From Clostridia bacterium (GTDB lineage Bacteria; Bacillota; Clostridia; Christensenellales; Aristaeellaceae): a stretch of DNA of 49,258 nt. Made by a program: the position numbers and the translations under genes. Every line of letters starts with the position of its first letter. Position 1 is the first letter of the stretch. Below are positions 26,372 through 33,640 of this stretch, in pieces. The notes below the pieces were generated by a model that ran no database searches, was not told the origin of the DNA, and was given only the letters and a program-made list of their open reading frames with translations. The DNA lies in the NCBI GenBank assembly GCA_017433405.1, contig JAFRHH010000081.1, forward strand, positions 1 through 49,258, read 5' to 3'.

Positions 26372-26403
26372 CGGCCTGACCCCTTTTTCTGTTTTCTAAA
26401 CCA

Positions 26404-26424
26404 GCTCCAGTATAGCGCATCCGG
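26404..26424. repeat. 21-bp direct repeat with -10 box, copy nearest nagA
   Basis: GCTCCAGTATAGCGCATCCGG. On the minus strand it holds TATACT (26414-26409). The match to the second copy extends, with a few changes, through a shared AAAACAG. No good -35 is present for this copy. Confidence 0.85.
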
Positions 26425-26451
26425 GGAACGCGGGGACAGTCCCCACGTTCC
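26425..26451. repeat. REP-like palindrome
   Basis: 27-bp near-perfect inverted repeat: GGAACG-C-GGGGAC, central A, GTCCCC-A-CGTTCC, abutting the 21-bp repeat. The core GGGGACAGTCCCC resembles palindromes associated with REP/RAYT-type elements. Confidence 0.75.
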
Positions 26452-26489
26452 GTTCCAGCTCGTATCTTTTTCATGCTGTTTTCCGACCC

Positions 26490-26510
26490 GCTCCAGTATA
26501 GCGCATCCGG
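26490..26510. repeat. 21-bp direct repeat with -10 box, upstream copy
   Basis: Identical to 26404-26424. Minus strand TATACT (26500-26495) is preceded at 17 nt by TGGACG, so this copy could be a weak nagA promoter. Together with the palindrome, the phased repeats and the plus-strand promoter, these account for the 335-bp gap 26372-26706; no gene is seen in it. Confidence 0.8.
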
Positions 26511-26561
26511 CGTTCTCCGTCCACATGGTTTTTTCCAGCCGGGACGGGGCGTCCCGCGGCC

Positions 26562-26614
26562 GGAAAGGTTTGCAGAGAATGGGAAGGTCTGCACAGACCG
26601 GGGAAGGTTTGCAA
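26562..26614 (+). repeat. Three phased direct repeats upstream of a promoter
   Basis: AAGGTTTGCA (26565), AAGGTCTGCA (26584) and AAGGTTTGCA (26604) recur at 19- and 20-bp spacing, about two helical turns. The last copy overlaps the -35 box of the downstream promoter. The layout is that of a regulator binding array. Confidence 0.65.
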
Positions 26615-26637
26615 AGGACTGAAAAAGAGGATATAAT
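26609..26637 (+). promoter_or_regulatory. Promoter of the membrane-protein/rsuA operon
   Basis: TTGCAA (26609-26614), 17-nt spacer, TATAAT (26632-26637), about 70 nt upstream of the ATG at 26707. Confidence 0.85.
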
Positions 26638-26706
26638 ACGGGGGTTAACGAAGGGGATGGCCTGAGGGGCCGGGATGATTCCCCGCGGAAAGGACTGACC
26701 TGAACG

Positions 26707-27534
26707 ATGAAGATTTCCCGGGCCATGGGCCAGGCGTTTCGGACCTATTTTAAAAAGCCCTACGAAGGCGTCTGCTTCATGCTGACGGAGCTCTGCCTGA
26801 CGCTGGCGTGCTTTACGCCCCTTTTATTCTGGACGACGGAAAGCCTGAAGAGCCTCTGCCTGCTGTGCGTTCCCTTCTATCTGCTGCTGATGCTCCCGGC
26901 CCGGATCAACGCCGCCGGCGTCATGCAGGACGCCCTTGGCGGCGGGAGCCTCCTGAGCGTTCATCTCGTCGATCCCGAGGGCTATGGCGGAAAGCTGGCT
27001 TTCGGGCTGAAGCAGGCGCTGAAGCTCGTGCTCTGGGGAAGCCCGCTGATCGCCGGCCTCCTCTACGCCCGGACCCAAATCTCCGGAGAGACCGACGCCT
27101 TTACCCTGCTGCGGGCCATCAAGGCCTTCGGCGGCGGGGAGCTGATGCAGGGCGGGATCAACCTGCTGGTCATCGCGGTGGCGCTGATTCTGATTCTCTT
27201 CTTCGGCATCGCCTGGCACAGCGGGGAGCGGCACGCCCTGGTGCTCGGAGAAAAGCGCCTGCTTTCGGGGCATCGCTGGAAGGGGGTCGGCTGCTGGCTG
27301 GCTTCCCTGATTACGATCACCCCGGCCCTGATCGCCATTCTCGCGCTGATCTTCCGCTACGCGCCGGCGCTGTCCAACCTCGACGGGCTGATCATGGGAG
27401 ACGCCCATCTCCCGGATACCCGGACCAGCCTGATCATCCTGGCCGTCGGCGGCGTTCTGACGATTCCGCTGATGCCGGTCCGCTCCCTGATGATCGGCGC
27501 CTGGGTTCGCGGGCTGAAGGAAGGAAAGGCATGA
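26707..27534 (+). CDS. Integral membrane protein, unknown function
   Basis: A 275-residue protein I do not recognise. It has about six hydrophobic stretches, near residues 22-42, 48-66, 105-122, 150-170, 195-215 and 240-260, with a basic N-terminus (MKISRAMGQAFRTYFKKPYEG) that looks cytoplasmic. There is no transporter or enzyme signature; the pattern resembles small DUF624- or YesL-like membrane proteins but I cannot assign it. The ATG at 26707 has only a poor SD. Its stop overlaps the next gene's start (ATGA), so it is translated with the pseudouridine synthase. Three direct repeats before its promoter suggest specific regulation. Confidence 0.75.
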   Translation: MKISRAMGQAFRTYFKKPYEGVCFMLTELCLTLACFTPLLFWTTESLKSLCLLCVPFYLLLMLPARINAAGVMQDALGGGSLLSVHLVDPEGYGGKLAFGLKQALKLVLWGSPLIAGLLYARTQISGETDAFTLLRAIKAFGGGELMQGGINLLVIAVALILILFFGIAWHSGERHALVLGEKRLLSGHRWKGVGCWLASLITITPALIAILALIFRYAPALSNLDGLIMGDAHLPDTRTSLIILAVGGVLTIPLMPVRSLMIGAWVRGLKEGKA

Positions 27535-28271
27535 TCCGGCTGGATCGATGGCTGGCTTCCCTCGGCGAGGGCAGCCGCCGGGAAGTCAGGGAATGGATTC
27601 GCGGCGGGCAGGTCTGCGTGGACGGGCGGGTGATTCGGGATCCCGCCCTTTCCTTTGATCCCGAAGGCGTCCGGCTGTCCCTCCGCGGGCGGGCGCTGGA
27701 CGGGCGGCTGACCCGCCATGTGCTTTTGCATAAGCCCGCCGGCGTGCTGACCGCCGCCCGGGATCCGAAGCAGCCCACCGTGATGGATCTCCTTCCGCCG
27801 GTCTATCGGAGCCTCGAGTGCATGCCCGTCGGCCGGCTGGACCGGGACACGACGGGGCTTTTGCTGCTGACGACGGACGGCGAGATGAGTCATCGGCTGC
27901 TGAGCCCGGGGCGGCATGTGGACAAGGTCTACCGGGCCCGGGTGCGGGGCCGGCTGGAGTCGGCGGACGTTCAGGCCTTCGCGGCGGGCATGGATCTCGG
28001 CGTCTTTACCGCCCTCCCGGCGGTGATGACGATTCTTCGGGCAGAGGCGGAGTTCTCCCTGGCGGAAGTCACCCTCCGGGAGGGAAAATATCATCAGGTC
28101 CGGCGGATGTTTGCCGCCACGGGCCATGAGGTAACCGCCCTGCACCGCCGGAGCTTCGGGCCCCTTCTCCTGCCGGAGGAGCTTCGGGAAGGGGACTGGC
28201 GGGAGCTGACCCGCGCGGAAGTCTGCGCCTTGCGCCGGGCCGCGGGCATGGAAACGGAAAGACAGGCTTGA
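27531..28271 (+). CDS. rsuA: 16S rRNA pseudouridine synthase, RsuA family
   Basis: A 246-residue RsuA/RluB-family enzyme. The N-terminal S4 RNA-binding domain (IRLDRWLASLGEGSRREVREWIRGGQVCVDG) is followed by HKPAGVLTA, the catalytic PVGRLDRDTTGLLLLT (nucleophilic Asp in GRLD), KVYRARV and the KYHQVRRMFAATGHEV motif. The closest pattern is RsuA (pseudouridine 516 of 16S rRNA), though RluB/RluE relatives cannot be excluded. ATG 27531 overlaps the previous stop. The last four codons and the stop lie inside the first unit of a 37-bp tandem repeat, so the native C-terminus may have been replaced. Confidence 0.9.
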   Translation: MIRLDRWLASLGEGSRREVREWIRGGQVCVDGRVIRDPALSFDPEGVRLSLRGRALDGRLTRHVLLHKPAGVLTAARDPKQPTVMDLLPPVYRSLECMPVGRLDRDTTGLLLLTTDGEMSHRLLSPGRHVDKVYRARVRGRLESADVQAFAAGMDLGVFTALPAVMTILRAEAEFSLAEVTLREGKYHQVRRMFAATGHEVTALHRRSFGPLLLPEELREGDWRELTRAEVCALRRAAGMETERQA

Positions 28272-28330
28272 ACTGTCGTTCACAGCGGAGACAGAAAGGC
28301 AGACATGAACTGCCGTTCACAGCGGGGACA
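28257..28330 (+). repeat. Tandem 37-bp duplication with hairpins
   Basis: Two adjacent 37-bp units, 28257-28293 and 28294-28330, differ at five positions. Each contains TGAAC-N4-GTTCA followed by ACAGCGGNGACA. The first includes the rsuA stop; the second precedes the SD of the methyltransferase gene and belongs to the hairpin set seen at 32496-32511. Confidence 0.88.
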
Positions 28331-28347
28331 GATGAGGAGACGACTGT

Positions 28348-28995
28348 ATGAACGATCATTATTATACCCAGGATCCCCGGAGCGAGTCCCGCCCCGTTTC
28401 CTGCGGCTGGGTGTTTCGCGGCCACGGGATGACCTTTGAAACCGACGCGGGGGTCTTCTCCCGGGGGGAGGTGGACAGGGGAACCCGGCTGCTGCTGGAA
28501 GCCCTGCCGGAAACCCTGGGCGGGGAAATTCTGGACCTGGGCTGCGGGTGGGGCGTCATCGGAATCTCCGTCAAAAAGGCCTGGCCGGAAACCACCGTCA
28601 CCCTGGGGGACGTGAACCGCCGGGCCCTGGAACTGAGCCGACAAAACGCGAAAGCAAACGGCGTCACGGTTCAGTGCGTCGAGAGCGACGGGATGACCGC
28701 CTTCCTGGACCGCCGGTTCGACGCGGTCATCACCAATCCGCCGATCCGGGCCGGAAAGCAGGTGATTTATCGCATGTTTTCCGACGCCGCAGGCTGTCTG
28801 CGTCCCGGCGGCGCCCTGTATCTCGTCATCCGGAAGCAGCAGGGGGCGGAAAGCTGCCTGCGCTACCTGTCCGGGCAAAGACAGGGGGACAGTTCTGACA
28901 AACGTCCGCTCTTCGGAAAGGTCGAAAAACTGACCTCCTCCGGAGGTTACTGGGTGCTGAAGGCTTCGGAGCCCCTGATCAACACCGCAGAGTGA
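28348..28995 (+). CDS. RsmC-like SAM-dependent methyltransferase with an in-frame insertion
   Basis: A 215-residue class I methyltransferase. It has the SAM loop LDLGCGWGVIGIS, an acidic end of the next strand (LGDVNRRAL), and the amino-methyltransferase motif ITNPPIRAGK, diagnostic of RsmC/RlmG-type 16S/23S guanine-N2 methyltransferases. Start ATG 28348 with a GAGGAG SD. Between LRYL and LFGKVEKL, where relatives run straight on (a KxxGA...LF-GNVE pattern), about 12 extra residues (SGQRQGDSSDKRP) coincide with a REP-like DNA motif at 28879-28900. The insertion precedes the last strands and spares the active site. The next 105 bp hold no gene. Confidence 0.85.
   Translation: MNDHYYTQDPRSESRPVSCGWVFRGHGMTFETDAGVFSRGEVDRGTRLLLEALPETLGGEILDLGCGWGVIGISVKKAWPETTVTLGDVNRRALELSRQNAKANGVTVQCVESDGMTAFLDRRFDAVITNPPIRAGKQVIYRMFSDAAGCLRPGGALYLVIRKQQGAESCLRYLSGQRQGDSSDKRPLFGKVEKLTSSGGYWVLKASEPLINTAE
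28879..28900. repeat. REP-like motif inside the methyltransferase gene
   Basis: AGACAGGGGGAC (28879-28890) is identical to the core of the 18-bp repeats at 2694, 2723 and 29075 (reverse complement); here it continues as AGTTCTGACA. It encodes the extra residues of the methyltransferase. Confidence 0.75.
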
Positions 28996-29065
28996 CAGGC
29001 AGACAGAGGGAGCAGACAGCCCTGATCGCGCAATCGTTTTCTGTTTCCACAGCGTTCGGTATTCC

Positions 29066-29094
29066 GAAGACAAAAGATACGTCCCCCTGTCTTC
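29066..29094. repeat. Third copy of the 18-bp repeat, within an inverted frame
   Basis: AGATACGTCCCCCTGTCT at 29075-29092 is identical to the two copies near 2700. Here the unit is bounded by GAAGACA (29066-29072) and TGTCTTC (29088-29094), a 7-bp inverted repeat. It lies between the convergent methyltransferase and aconitase genes. Confidence 0.85.
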
Positions 29095-29100
29095 CTGGCG

Positions 29101-31044
29101 TCAGTTTTCTTTCGTTTTGGCCTGTTGCCGGATGAAATTGATCAGGCCGCCGGCGAGGATCATTCCCCGCTGGCGCTCCGTCAGCGGCAGCAGCACCCGG
29201 TAGCTTTCCTGCTTCGTCTCGTTCCGGAGCTCCAGCTCCTCCCGCCCGGCGGCAATGGCCTCCCGGACGCCGGGAAGGCTCAGGCTGTCCCCCTGATCGA
29301 TCCGGTCGTAATCCCCTTCCGCCGCGAAGGTCAGCGGCAGGATACCGTTATTGATCAGGTTCGCCTGATGAATCCGGGCAAAGCTCTTCGCCGCGACGGC
29401 CCGGATGCCGAGATACAGCGGCACCAGCGCCGCGTGCTCCCGACTGGAGCCCTGGCCGTAATTGGCGCCGGCCACCAGGATACCGCCCTTTTCGGCCTTC
29501 GCCCGGGTCGGGAAGGTCTCGTCCACCGGCGTCAGGCAGAAGTCCGCCAGATGCGGAATATTGCTCCGGAAGGGCAGGAGCTTCGCGTTGCTGGGCATGA
29601 TATGATCCGTCGTAATATTATCCTCCATCTTCAGGAGCACCCTGCCCGTCACCGTTTCCTCCAGGTCGTGGCCCAGGGGGAAGGGCCTGATGTTGGGGCC
29701 ACGAACCACCTCGACCGTGTCCTCCGCGCCTTCGCCCACCGGCGGGATCACCAGGTTGTCGTTCACTTCAAACTGCTCCGGCTGGGGAATGGTCAGATCC
29801 AGCCCCAGGGTCCGGGGATCCGTCAGCACCCCGGCCAGCGCCGTCGCCGCGGCGGTTTCGCAGCTGACCAGATAGATGCCCGCGGAGGCGGTTCCGCTCC
29901 GGGCGTAGAAGTTCCGGTTGTTCGTCCGGACGGAAACCGCGTTCGTCTTCGGGCTCTGGCCCATGCCGATGCACGGCCCGCAGGCGCTTTCCAGGATCCG
30001 CGCCCCGGCCCCCAGCATATACGCCAGAGCGCCGTTGCGGGCCAGCATGGTCAGCACCTGCTTGCTGCCGGGGCCGATAACCAGGCTGACATCGGGATGC
30101 ACGGTCTTTCCCCGCAGGATCCGGGCCACCCGCATCATATCCTGATAGCTGGAATTGGTGCAGCTGCCGATAAAGACCTGATCCACCTTAATCGGCCCCA
30201 CATTCCGCACCGTATCCACCCGGTCGGGCATATGGGGCTGGGCCACCAGGGGCTCGAGGGCGCCCAGATCGATCTCCAGGATCTCGTCATACCGGGCGTC
30301 CGCGTCGGCATACAGCTCCCGGAAATCATTCTCACGGCCCTGGGCCTTCAGGAAGGCCCGGGTCACCTCGTCGCTGGGGAAAACCGACGTCGTGGCCCCC
30401 AGCTCCGCCCCCATGTTGGCGATGGTCGCCCGCTCCGGCACCGTCAGGGTTTTCACCCCGTCGCCGATATATTCCATGACCTTTCCGACACCGCCCTTGA
30501 CCGTCAGCCGGCGCAGCACCTCCAGAATAATATCCTTGGCCGCCACGCCGTAGGGCAGCTTTCCGGCCAGCCGGACGCCCACCACCTTCGGATAGGTCAG
30601 ATAATAGGCGCCGCCGCCCATGGCCACCGCCACGTCGAGACCGCCGGCCCCGATCGCCAGCATCCCGATGCCCCCGCCCGTCGGCGTATGGCTGTCGCTT
30701 CCCAGCAGGGTCATCCCCGGCACGCCGAAGCGCTCCAGATGCACCTGGTGGCAGATGCCGTTGCCCGGCTTGGAGCAGTAGATCCCGTGCTTCTTCGCCA
30801 CGGACTGAATATACTGATGATCGTCCGCGTTTTCGAAGCCGGTCTGCAGCGTATTATGATCGATATAGGCGACGCTGCGGCGGGTCCTGACCCGGCCGAT
30901 CCCCATGGCCTCGAACTGGAGGTAGGCCATGGTGCCGGTTGAATCCTGGGTCAGCGTCTGATCGATCCGGATGGCGACCTCCTCCCCGGCGGCGGGCGTC
31001 CCGCTGATCAGATGGTCGGCCAGGATTTTCTGCGTCAGATTCAT
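29101..31044 (-). CDS. acnA: Aconitate hydratase, short monomeric type
   Basis: A 647-residue aconitase that interconverts citrate and isocitrate. Fe-S ligands are C295 (GSCTNSS), C355 and C358 (ACGPCIGMG). Substrate-loop motifs SDSHTPTGGGIGMLAIGAGG and GQGSSREHAALVP are intact, the latter in the C-terminal swivel domain. The length and order (catalytic domains then swivel) match the roughly 640-residue putative aconitases of anaerobes, which are shorter than AcnA/AcnB; homoaconitase or isopropylmalate isomerase is less likely because both parts are fused. Start ATG 31044 with GGAGG 9 nt upstream. Citrate synthase and isocitrate dehydrogenase are not nearby. The leader contains the serS terminator. 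Confidence 0.9.
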   Translation of the reverse strand: MNLTQKILADHLISGTPAAGEEVAIRIDQTLTQDSTGTMAYLQFEAMGIGRVRTRRSVAYIDHNTLQTGFENADDHQYIQSVAKKHGIYCSKPGNGICHQVHLERFGVPGMTLLGSDSHTPTGGGIGMLAIGAGGLDVAVAMGGGAYYLTYPKVVGVRLAGKLPYGVAAKDIILEVLRRLTVKGGVGKVMEYIGDGVKTLTVPERATIANMGAELGATTSVFPSDEVTRAFLKAQGRENDFRELYADADARYDEILEIDLGALEPLVAQPHMPDRVDTVRNVGPIKVDQVFIGSCTNSSYQDMMRVARILRGKTVHPDVSLVIGPGSKQVLTMLARNGALAYMLGAGARILESACGPCIGMGQSPKTNAVSVRTNNRNFYARSGTASAGIYLVSCETAAATALAGVLTDPRTLGLDLTIPQPEQFEVNDNLVIPPVGEGAEDTVEVVRGPNIRPFPLGHDLEETVTGRVLLKMEDNITTDHIMPSNAKLLPFRSNIPHLADFCLTPVDETFPTRAKAEKGGILVAGANYGQGSSREHAALVPLYLGIRAVAAKSFARIHQANLINNGILPLTFAAEGDYDRIDQGDSLSLPGVREAIAAGREELELRNETKQESYRVLLPLTERQRGMILAGGLINFIRQQAKTKEN

Positions 31045-31073
31045 ATTGCTCGTCCTCCGATTCCTTTTCTTCG

Positions 31074-31109
31074 CAAAAAACGATCGCCCTCATCGCTCGG
31101 GCGATCGTC
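31074..31109 (-). terminator. Terminator after serS
   Basis: Minus strand: ACGATCGCCC (31108-31099) pairs with GGGCGATCGT (31089-31080), 9-nt loop, followed by TTTTTTG. It ends the serS transcript but lies between a candidate promoter and the aconitase start. Confidence 0.93.
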
Positions 31110-31122
31110 CGTCGGCAGACAA

Positions 31123-31151
31123 ATTTTACCTGTTCCGGGAATCAGAATCAA
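31123..31151 (-). promoter_or_regulatory. Candidate aconitase promoter
   Basis: Minus strand: TTGATT (31151-31146), 17-nt spacer, TAAAAT (31128-31123). Good spacing, moderate boxes. Transcription from it would cross the serS terminator hairpin before reaching the aconitase ATG. Confidence 0.5.
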
Positions 31152-31195
31152 TGTCCTTTCCGGGAAAGAACAGGAAAAGGACAGGAAAGGACGCC

Positions 31196-32476
31196 TTAAC
31201 CGATATGGTCCTTTCCGCCCATGTACATACGCAGGGCTTCCGGGATCGCCACTGTTCCGTCCTCCCGGAGATTGTTTTCCAGGAAGGCGATCAGCATCCG
31301 CGGCGGGGCCACGCAGGTATTGTTCAGGGTATGGGCGAAATACTTCTTCCCGTCCGCCCCCCGAACCCGGATCTGCAGCCTTCTGGCCTGGGCATCCCCC
31401 AGGTTCGAGCAGCTGCCGACCTCGAAGTATTTCTTCTGGCGGGGGCTCCAGGCCTCCACATCCAGGCTCTTGACCTTCAGATCCGCCAGATCGCCGGAGC
31501 AGCATTCGAGGGTCCGCACCGGGATATCCAGCGTCCGGAAGAAATCCACCGTGTTCTGCCACAGCCGGTCAAACCACAGGGGGCTCTCCTCCGGTTTGCA
31601 GACCACGATCATCTCCTGCTTTTCGAACTGATGGATCCGGTAAACGCCGCGCTCCTCGATACCGTGAGCGCCCACTTCCTTCCGGAAGCAGGGGCTGTAG
31701 CTGGTCAGCGTCTTCGGAAGGCTGTCTTCCTCCAGGATCGTATCGATGAACTTGCCGATCATGCTGTGCTCGGAGGTTCCGATCAGATAAAGATCCTCCC
31801 CTTCGATCTTATACATCATGTTTTCCATCTCGGCGAAGCTCATGACGCCGGTAACCACGTTGCCGTGAATCATGAAGGGCGGAACCACATAGGTAAAGCC
31901 CCGGTCGATCATGAAATCCCGGGCATAGCTGAGGATCGCGCTGTGGAGCCGGGCCACGTCGCCCATCAGGTAGTAAAAGCCGTTGCCGCTGGTGCTGCGG
32001 GCCGCGTCCAGATCGATGCCCTGCAGGCGCTCCATAATCTCAACGTGATAGGGAATCTCCCAGGCGGGCACCACCGGCTCGCCGAAGCGCTCGATCTCCA
32101 CGTTTTCGCTGTCGTCCCGGCCGATGGGCACGCTGTCGTCGATGATGTTCGGAATAACCAGCATGCGCTTGCGGATCTCCGCCTTCAGCTCCTCTTCCTT
32201 CGCCTCCAGCGCCTCCAGCTCCTCCGCCATGGCGGCGACCTGGGCCTTGACCTTCTCCGCCTCTTCCTTCAGGCCTTTGGCCAGCAGCCCGCCGATTTCC
32301 TTGCTCAGGGTTCGCCGCTTATTGCGCAGCGCGTCCGCCTGCTGCACGGCCTCCCGGAACTCCCGGTCAAACCGGAGCACCTCGTCCACCATGGGCAGCT
32401 TCTGATCCTGAAACTTTTTGCGGATATTCTCCCGGACCTTCTCCGGATCGTTCCGTATCAGATTGATATCCAGCAT
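31196..32476 (-). CDS. serS: Seryl-tRNA synthetase
   Basis: A 426-residue class II synthetase that charges tRNA-Ser. The N-terminal antiparallel coiled-coil arm (about 30-105) contacts the long variable arm of the tRNA. Motif 2 (CFRKEVGAHGIEERGVYRIHQFEK), the serine-binding TSEHSMIG region and motif 3 (NNTCVAPPRMLIAFLENN) are complete. Start ATG 32476 with GAGGAGG. No T-box or SAM-type leader is seen in the 117-bp gap to jag; that gap instead contains two hairpins (32496-32511 and 32535-32577). It follows the rpmH-jag cluster and ends at its own strong terminator. Confidence 0.97.
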   Translation of the reverse strand: MLDINLIRNDPEKVRENIRKKFQDQKLPMVDEVLRFDREFREAVQQADALRNKRRTLSKEIGGLLAKGLKEEAEKVKAQVAAMAEELEALEAKEEELKAEIRKRMLVIPNIIDDSVPIGRDDSENVEIERFGEPVVPAWEIPYHVEIMERLQGIDLDAARSTSGNGFYYLMGDVARLHSAILSYARDFMIDRGFTYVVPPFMIHGNVVTGVMSFAEMENMMYKIEGEDLYLIGTSEHSMIGKFIDTILEEDSLPKTLTSYSPCFRKEVGAHGIEERGVYRIHQFEKQEMIVVCKPEESPLWFDRLWQNTVDFFRTLDIPVRTLECCSGDLADLKVKSLDVEAWSPRQKKYFEVGSCSNLGDAQARRLQIRVRGADGKKYFAHTLNNTCVAPPRMLIAFLENNLREDGTVAIPEALRMYMGGKDHIG

Positions 32477-32495
32477 TGATTCCGCTTCCTCCTCT

Positions 32496-32511
32496 GTGAA
32501 CGGCAGTTCAC
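32496..32511 (-). repeat. SD-adjacent hairpin of serS
   Basis: Perfect palindromic hairpin, mRNA sense GTGAAC-TGCC-GTTCAC, one to two nt upstream of the GAGGAGG SD. Same core as in the 37-bp repeats at 28257-28330. Confidence 0.85.
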
Positions 32512-32534
32512 GTCTGTCATTCTGGCCGGATGAC

Positions 32535-32577
32535 GATTTTGTTACCGCTTACGCTGACGCGATTCGCGGACAAAATC
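32535..32577 (-). repeat. Stem-bulge-stem hairpin before serS
   Basis: Plus strand GATTTTGT (32535-32542) pairs with ACAAAATC (32570-32577); a TA bulge follows on the left side only, then CCGC (32545-32548) pairs with GCGG (32566-32569). The same architecture is seen at 39485-39576. It overlaps the 17-bp repeat at 32567-32583. Confidence 0.75.
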
Positions 32578-32583
32578 TGTCTC
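32567..32583. repeat. 17-bp dispersed repeat, copy upstream of serS
   Basis: CGGACAAAATCTGTCTC, identical to 14263-14279 upstream of mutS2. Confidence 0.8.
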
Positions 32584-32593
32584 TCCGTTTCGC

Positions 32594-33640
32594 TTACTTC
32601 TTCACCGTAATCACCACGTGACGGTTCGGCTCATCCCCCTCGGAATGGGTGTCCACCGCCTCGTTCTGCTGCAGGGCGTAATGAATAATCCGCCGCTCGT
32701 AGGGATTCATCGGCTCGAGGCTTACCCGCCGCCCGGTCCTCACCGCGCGGTTGGCCATGCGGTTCGCCAGCCGGATCAGGGTATCCTCCCGGCGGGCCCG
32801 GTAATTCTCCGTATCCAGCGTCACCCGGGTATAGTGCTCCTGGCCCCGGTTGACCTTCAGGCTGGTCAGGTACTGAACGGCGTCCAGCGTCTCGCCCCGG
32901 CGGCCGATCAGGATGCCCAGGGTGTCCCCGCTCATGGCGCCGTAGACATTGCCCTCGGCGTCGGTTCCCATATCAATCGTCACATCCACGCCCATCAGCC
33001 GGGTCAGCTCCGACAGGAAGGCCTTCGCGACGCCCGCGCGGCTCTCCGGATCCAGGTTCTCCGCCGGAATCATCGTGATTTCCGGCTTTTCCAGCGCCCG
33101 AACCGAAGCCGCTTCCGCCGCCCCGTCCGGATGCTCAGCGGGCTCATCCGTATCCGCCTTCGGCTCCTCCGGCTTCTTCTCCGGCGCCTTCTTCATCGCG
33201 GACTTTTTCGCGGGCTTCTCCTCCCGGGCCGCCTTCGGCTCTGAGGCCGGCTTCTCCGCCGCCTTCGGCTGGGGCTTCGCCTCCGCGGGCTTCTTCTCCT
33301 CCGCGTCCGGCTTTTCCGCCGCCTTCGGCCGGGGCGTCGACTCCGCGGGCTTCTTCTCGGCCGGCTTCTTTTCCGCCGGCTTCTTCTCCGCAGGCTTCCT
33401 GTCCGGCGCCTTCTTCGTCTTCGCCGCTTCCTCCGCCATCAGATCCTGCAGCGGATCCGCCTCGGCCTCCTTCACCGTCAGCCGCACCTTCGCCGGGCGG
33501 GAGCCGAACAGACCGAACAGGCCCTTGCTCCCCTCCTCAAGCACCAGCACCTCTACATCCCCGATGGATACGCCAAGCTCCTGAAGCCCCTGTTCGATGG
33601 CTTCCTCAACCGTCCTGGCGGACGCTTCATACTGTCTCAT
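32594..33640 (-). CDS. jag: Jag/KhpB RNA-binding protein with long Lys-Pro-Ala linker
   Basis: A 348-residue Jag (KhpB/EloR) protein that binds RNA and helps control cell elongation. The Jag_N domain (about 1-55; SARTVEEAIEQGLQELGV, KGLFGLFG) is followed by a low-complexity linker (about 60-185) built of PAEKK and KAAEKP units, then a KH domain (GTLGIL-type loop seen as DTLGILIGRRGETLDAVQYL) and an R3H domain (RLANRMANRAVRTGRRVSLEPMNPYERRIIHYAL). The linker is longer and more repetitive than usual and probably disordered. Its ATG overlaps the yidC stop (ATGA). Confidence 0.95.
   Translation of the reverse strand: MRQYEASARTVEEAIEQGLQELGVSIGDVEVLVLEEGSKGLFGLFGSRPAKVRLTVKEAEADPLQDLMAEEAAKTKKAPDRKPAEKKPAEKKPAEKKPAESTPRPKAAEKPDAEEKKPAEAKPQPKAAEKPASEPKAAREEKPAKKSAMKKAPEKKPEEPKADTDEPAEHPDGAAEAASVRALEKPEITMIPAENLDPESRAGVAKAFLSELTRLMGVDVTIDMGTDAEGNVYGAMSGDTLGILIGRRGETLDAVQYLTSLKVNRGQEHYTRVTLDTENYRARREDTLIRLANRMANRAVRTGRRVSLEPMNPYERRIIHYALQQNEAVDTHSEGDEPNRHVVITVKK

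Noticed and set aside
32477-32593. Possible T-box leader for serS
   Set aside because: No T-box sequence, specifier loop or terminator/antiterminator pair; only the two hairpins described.
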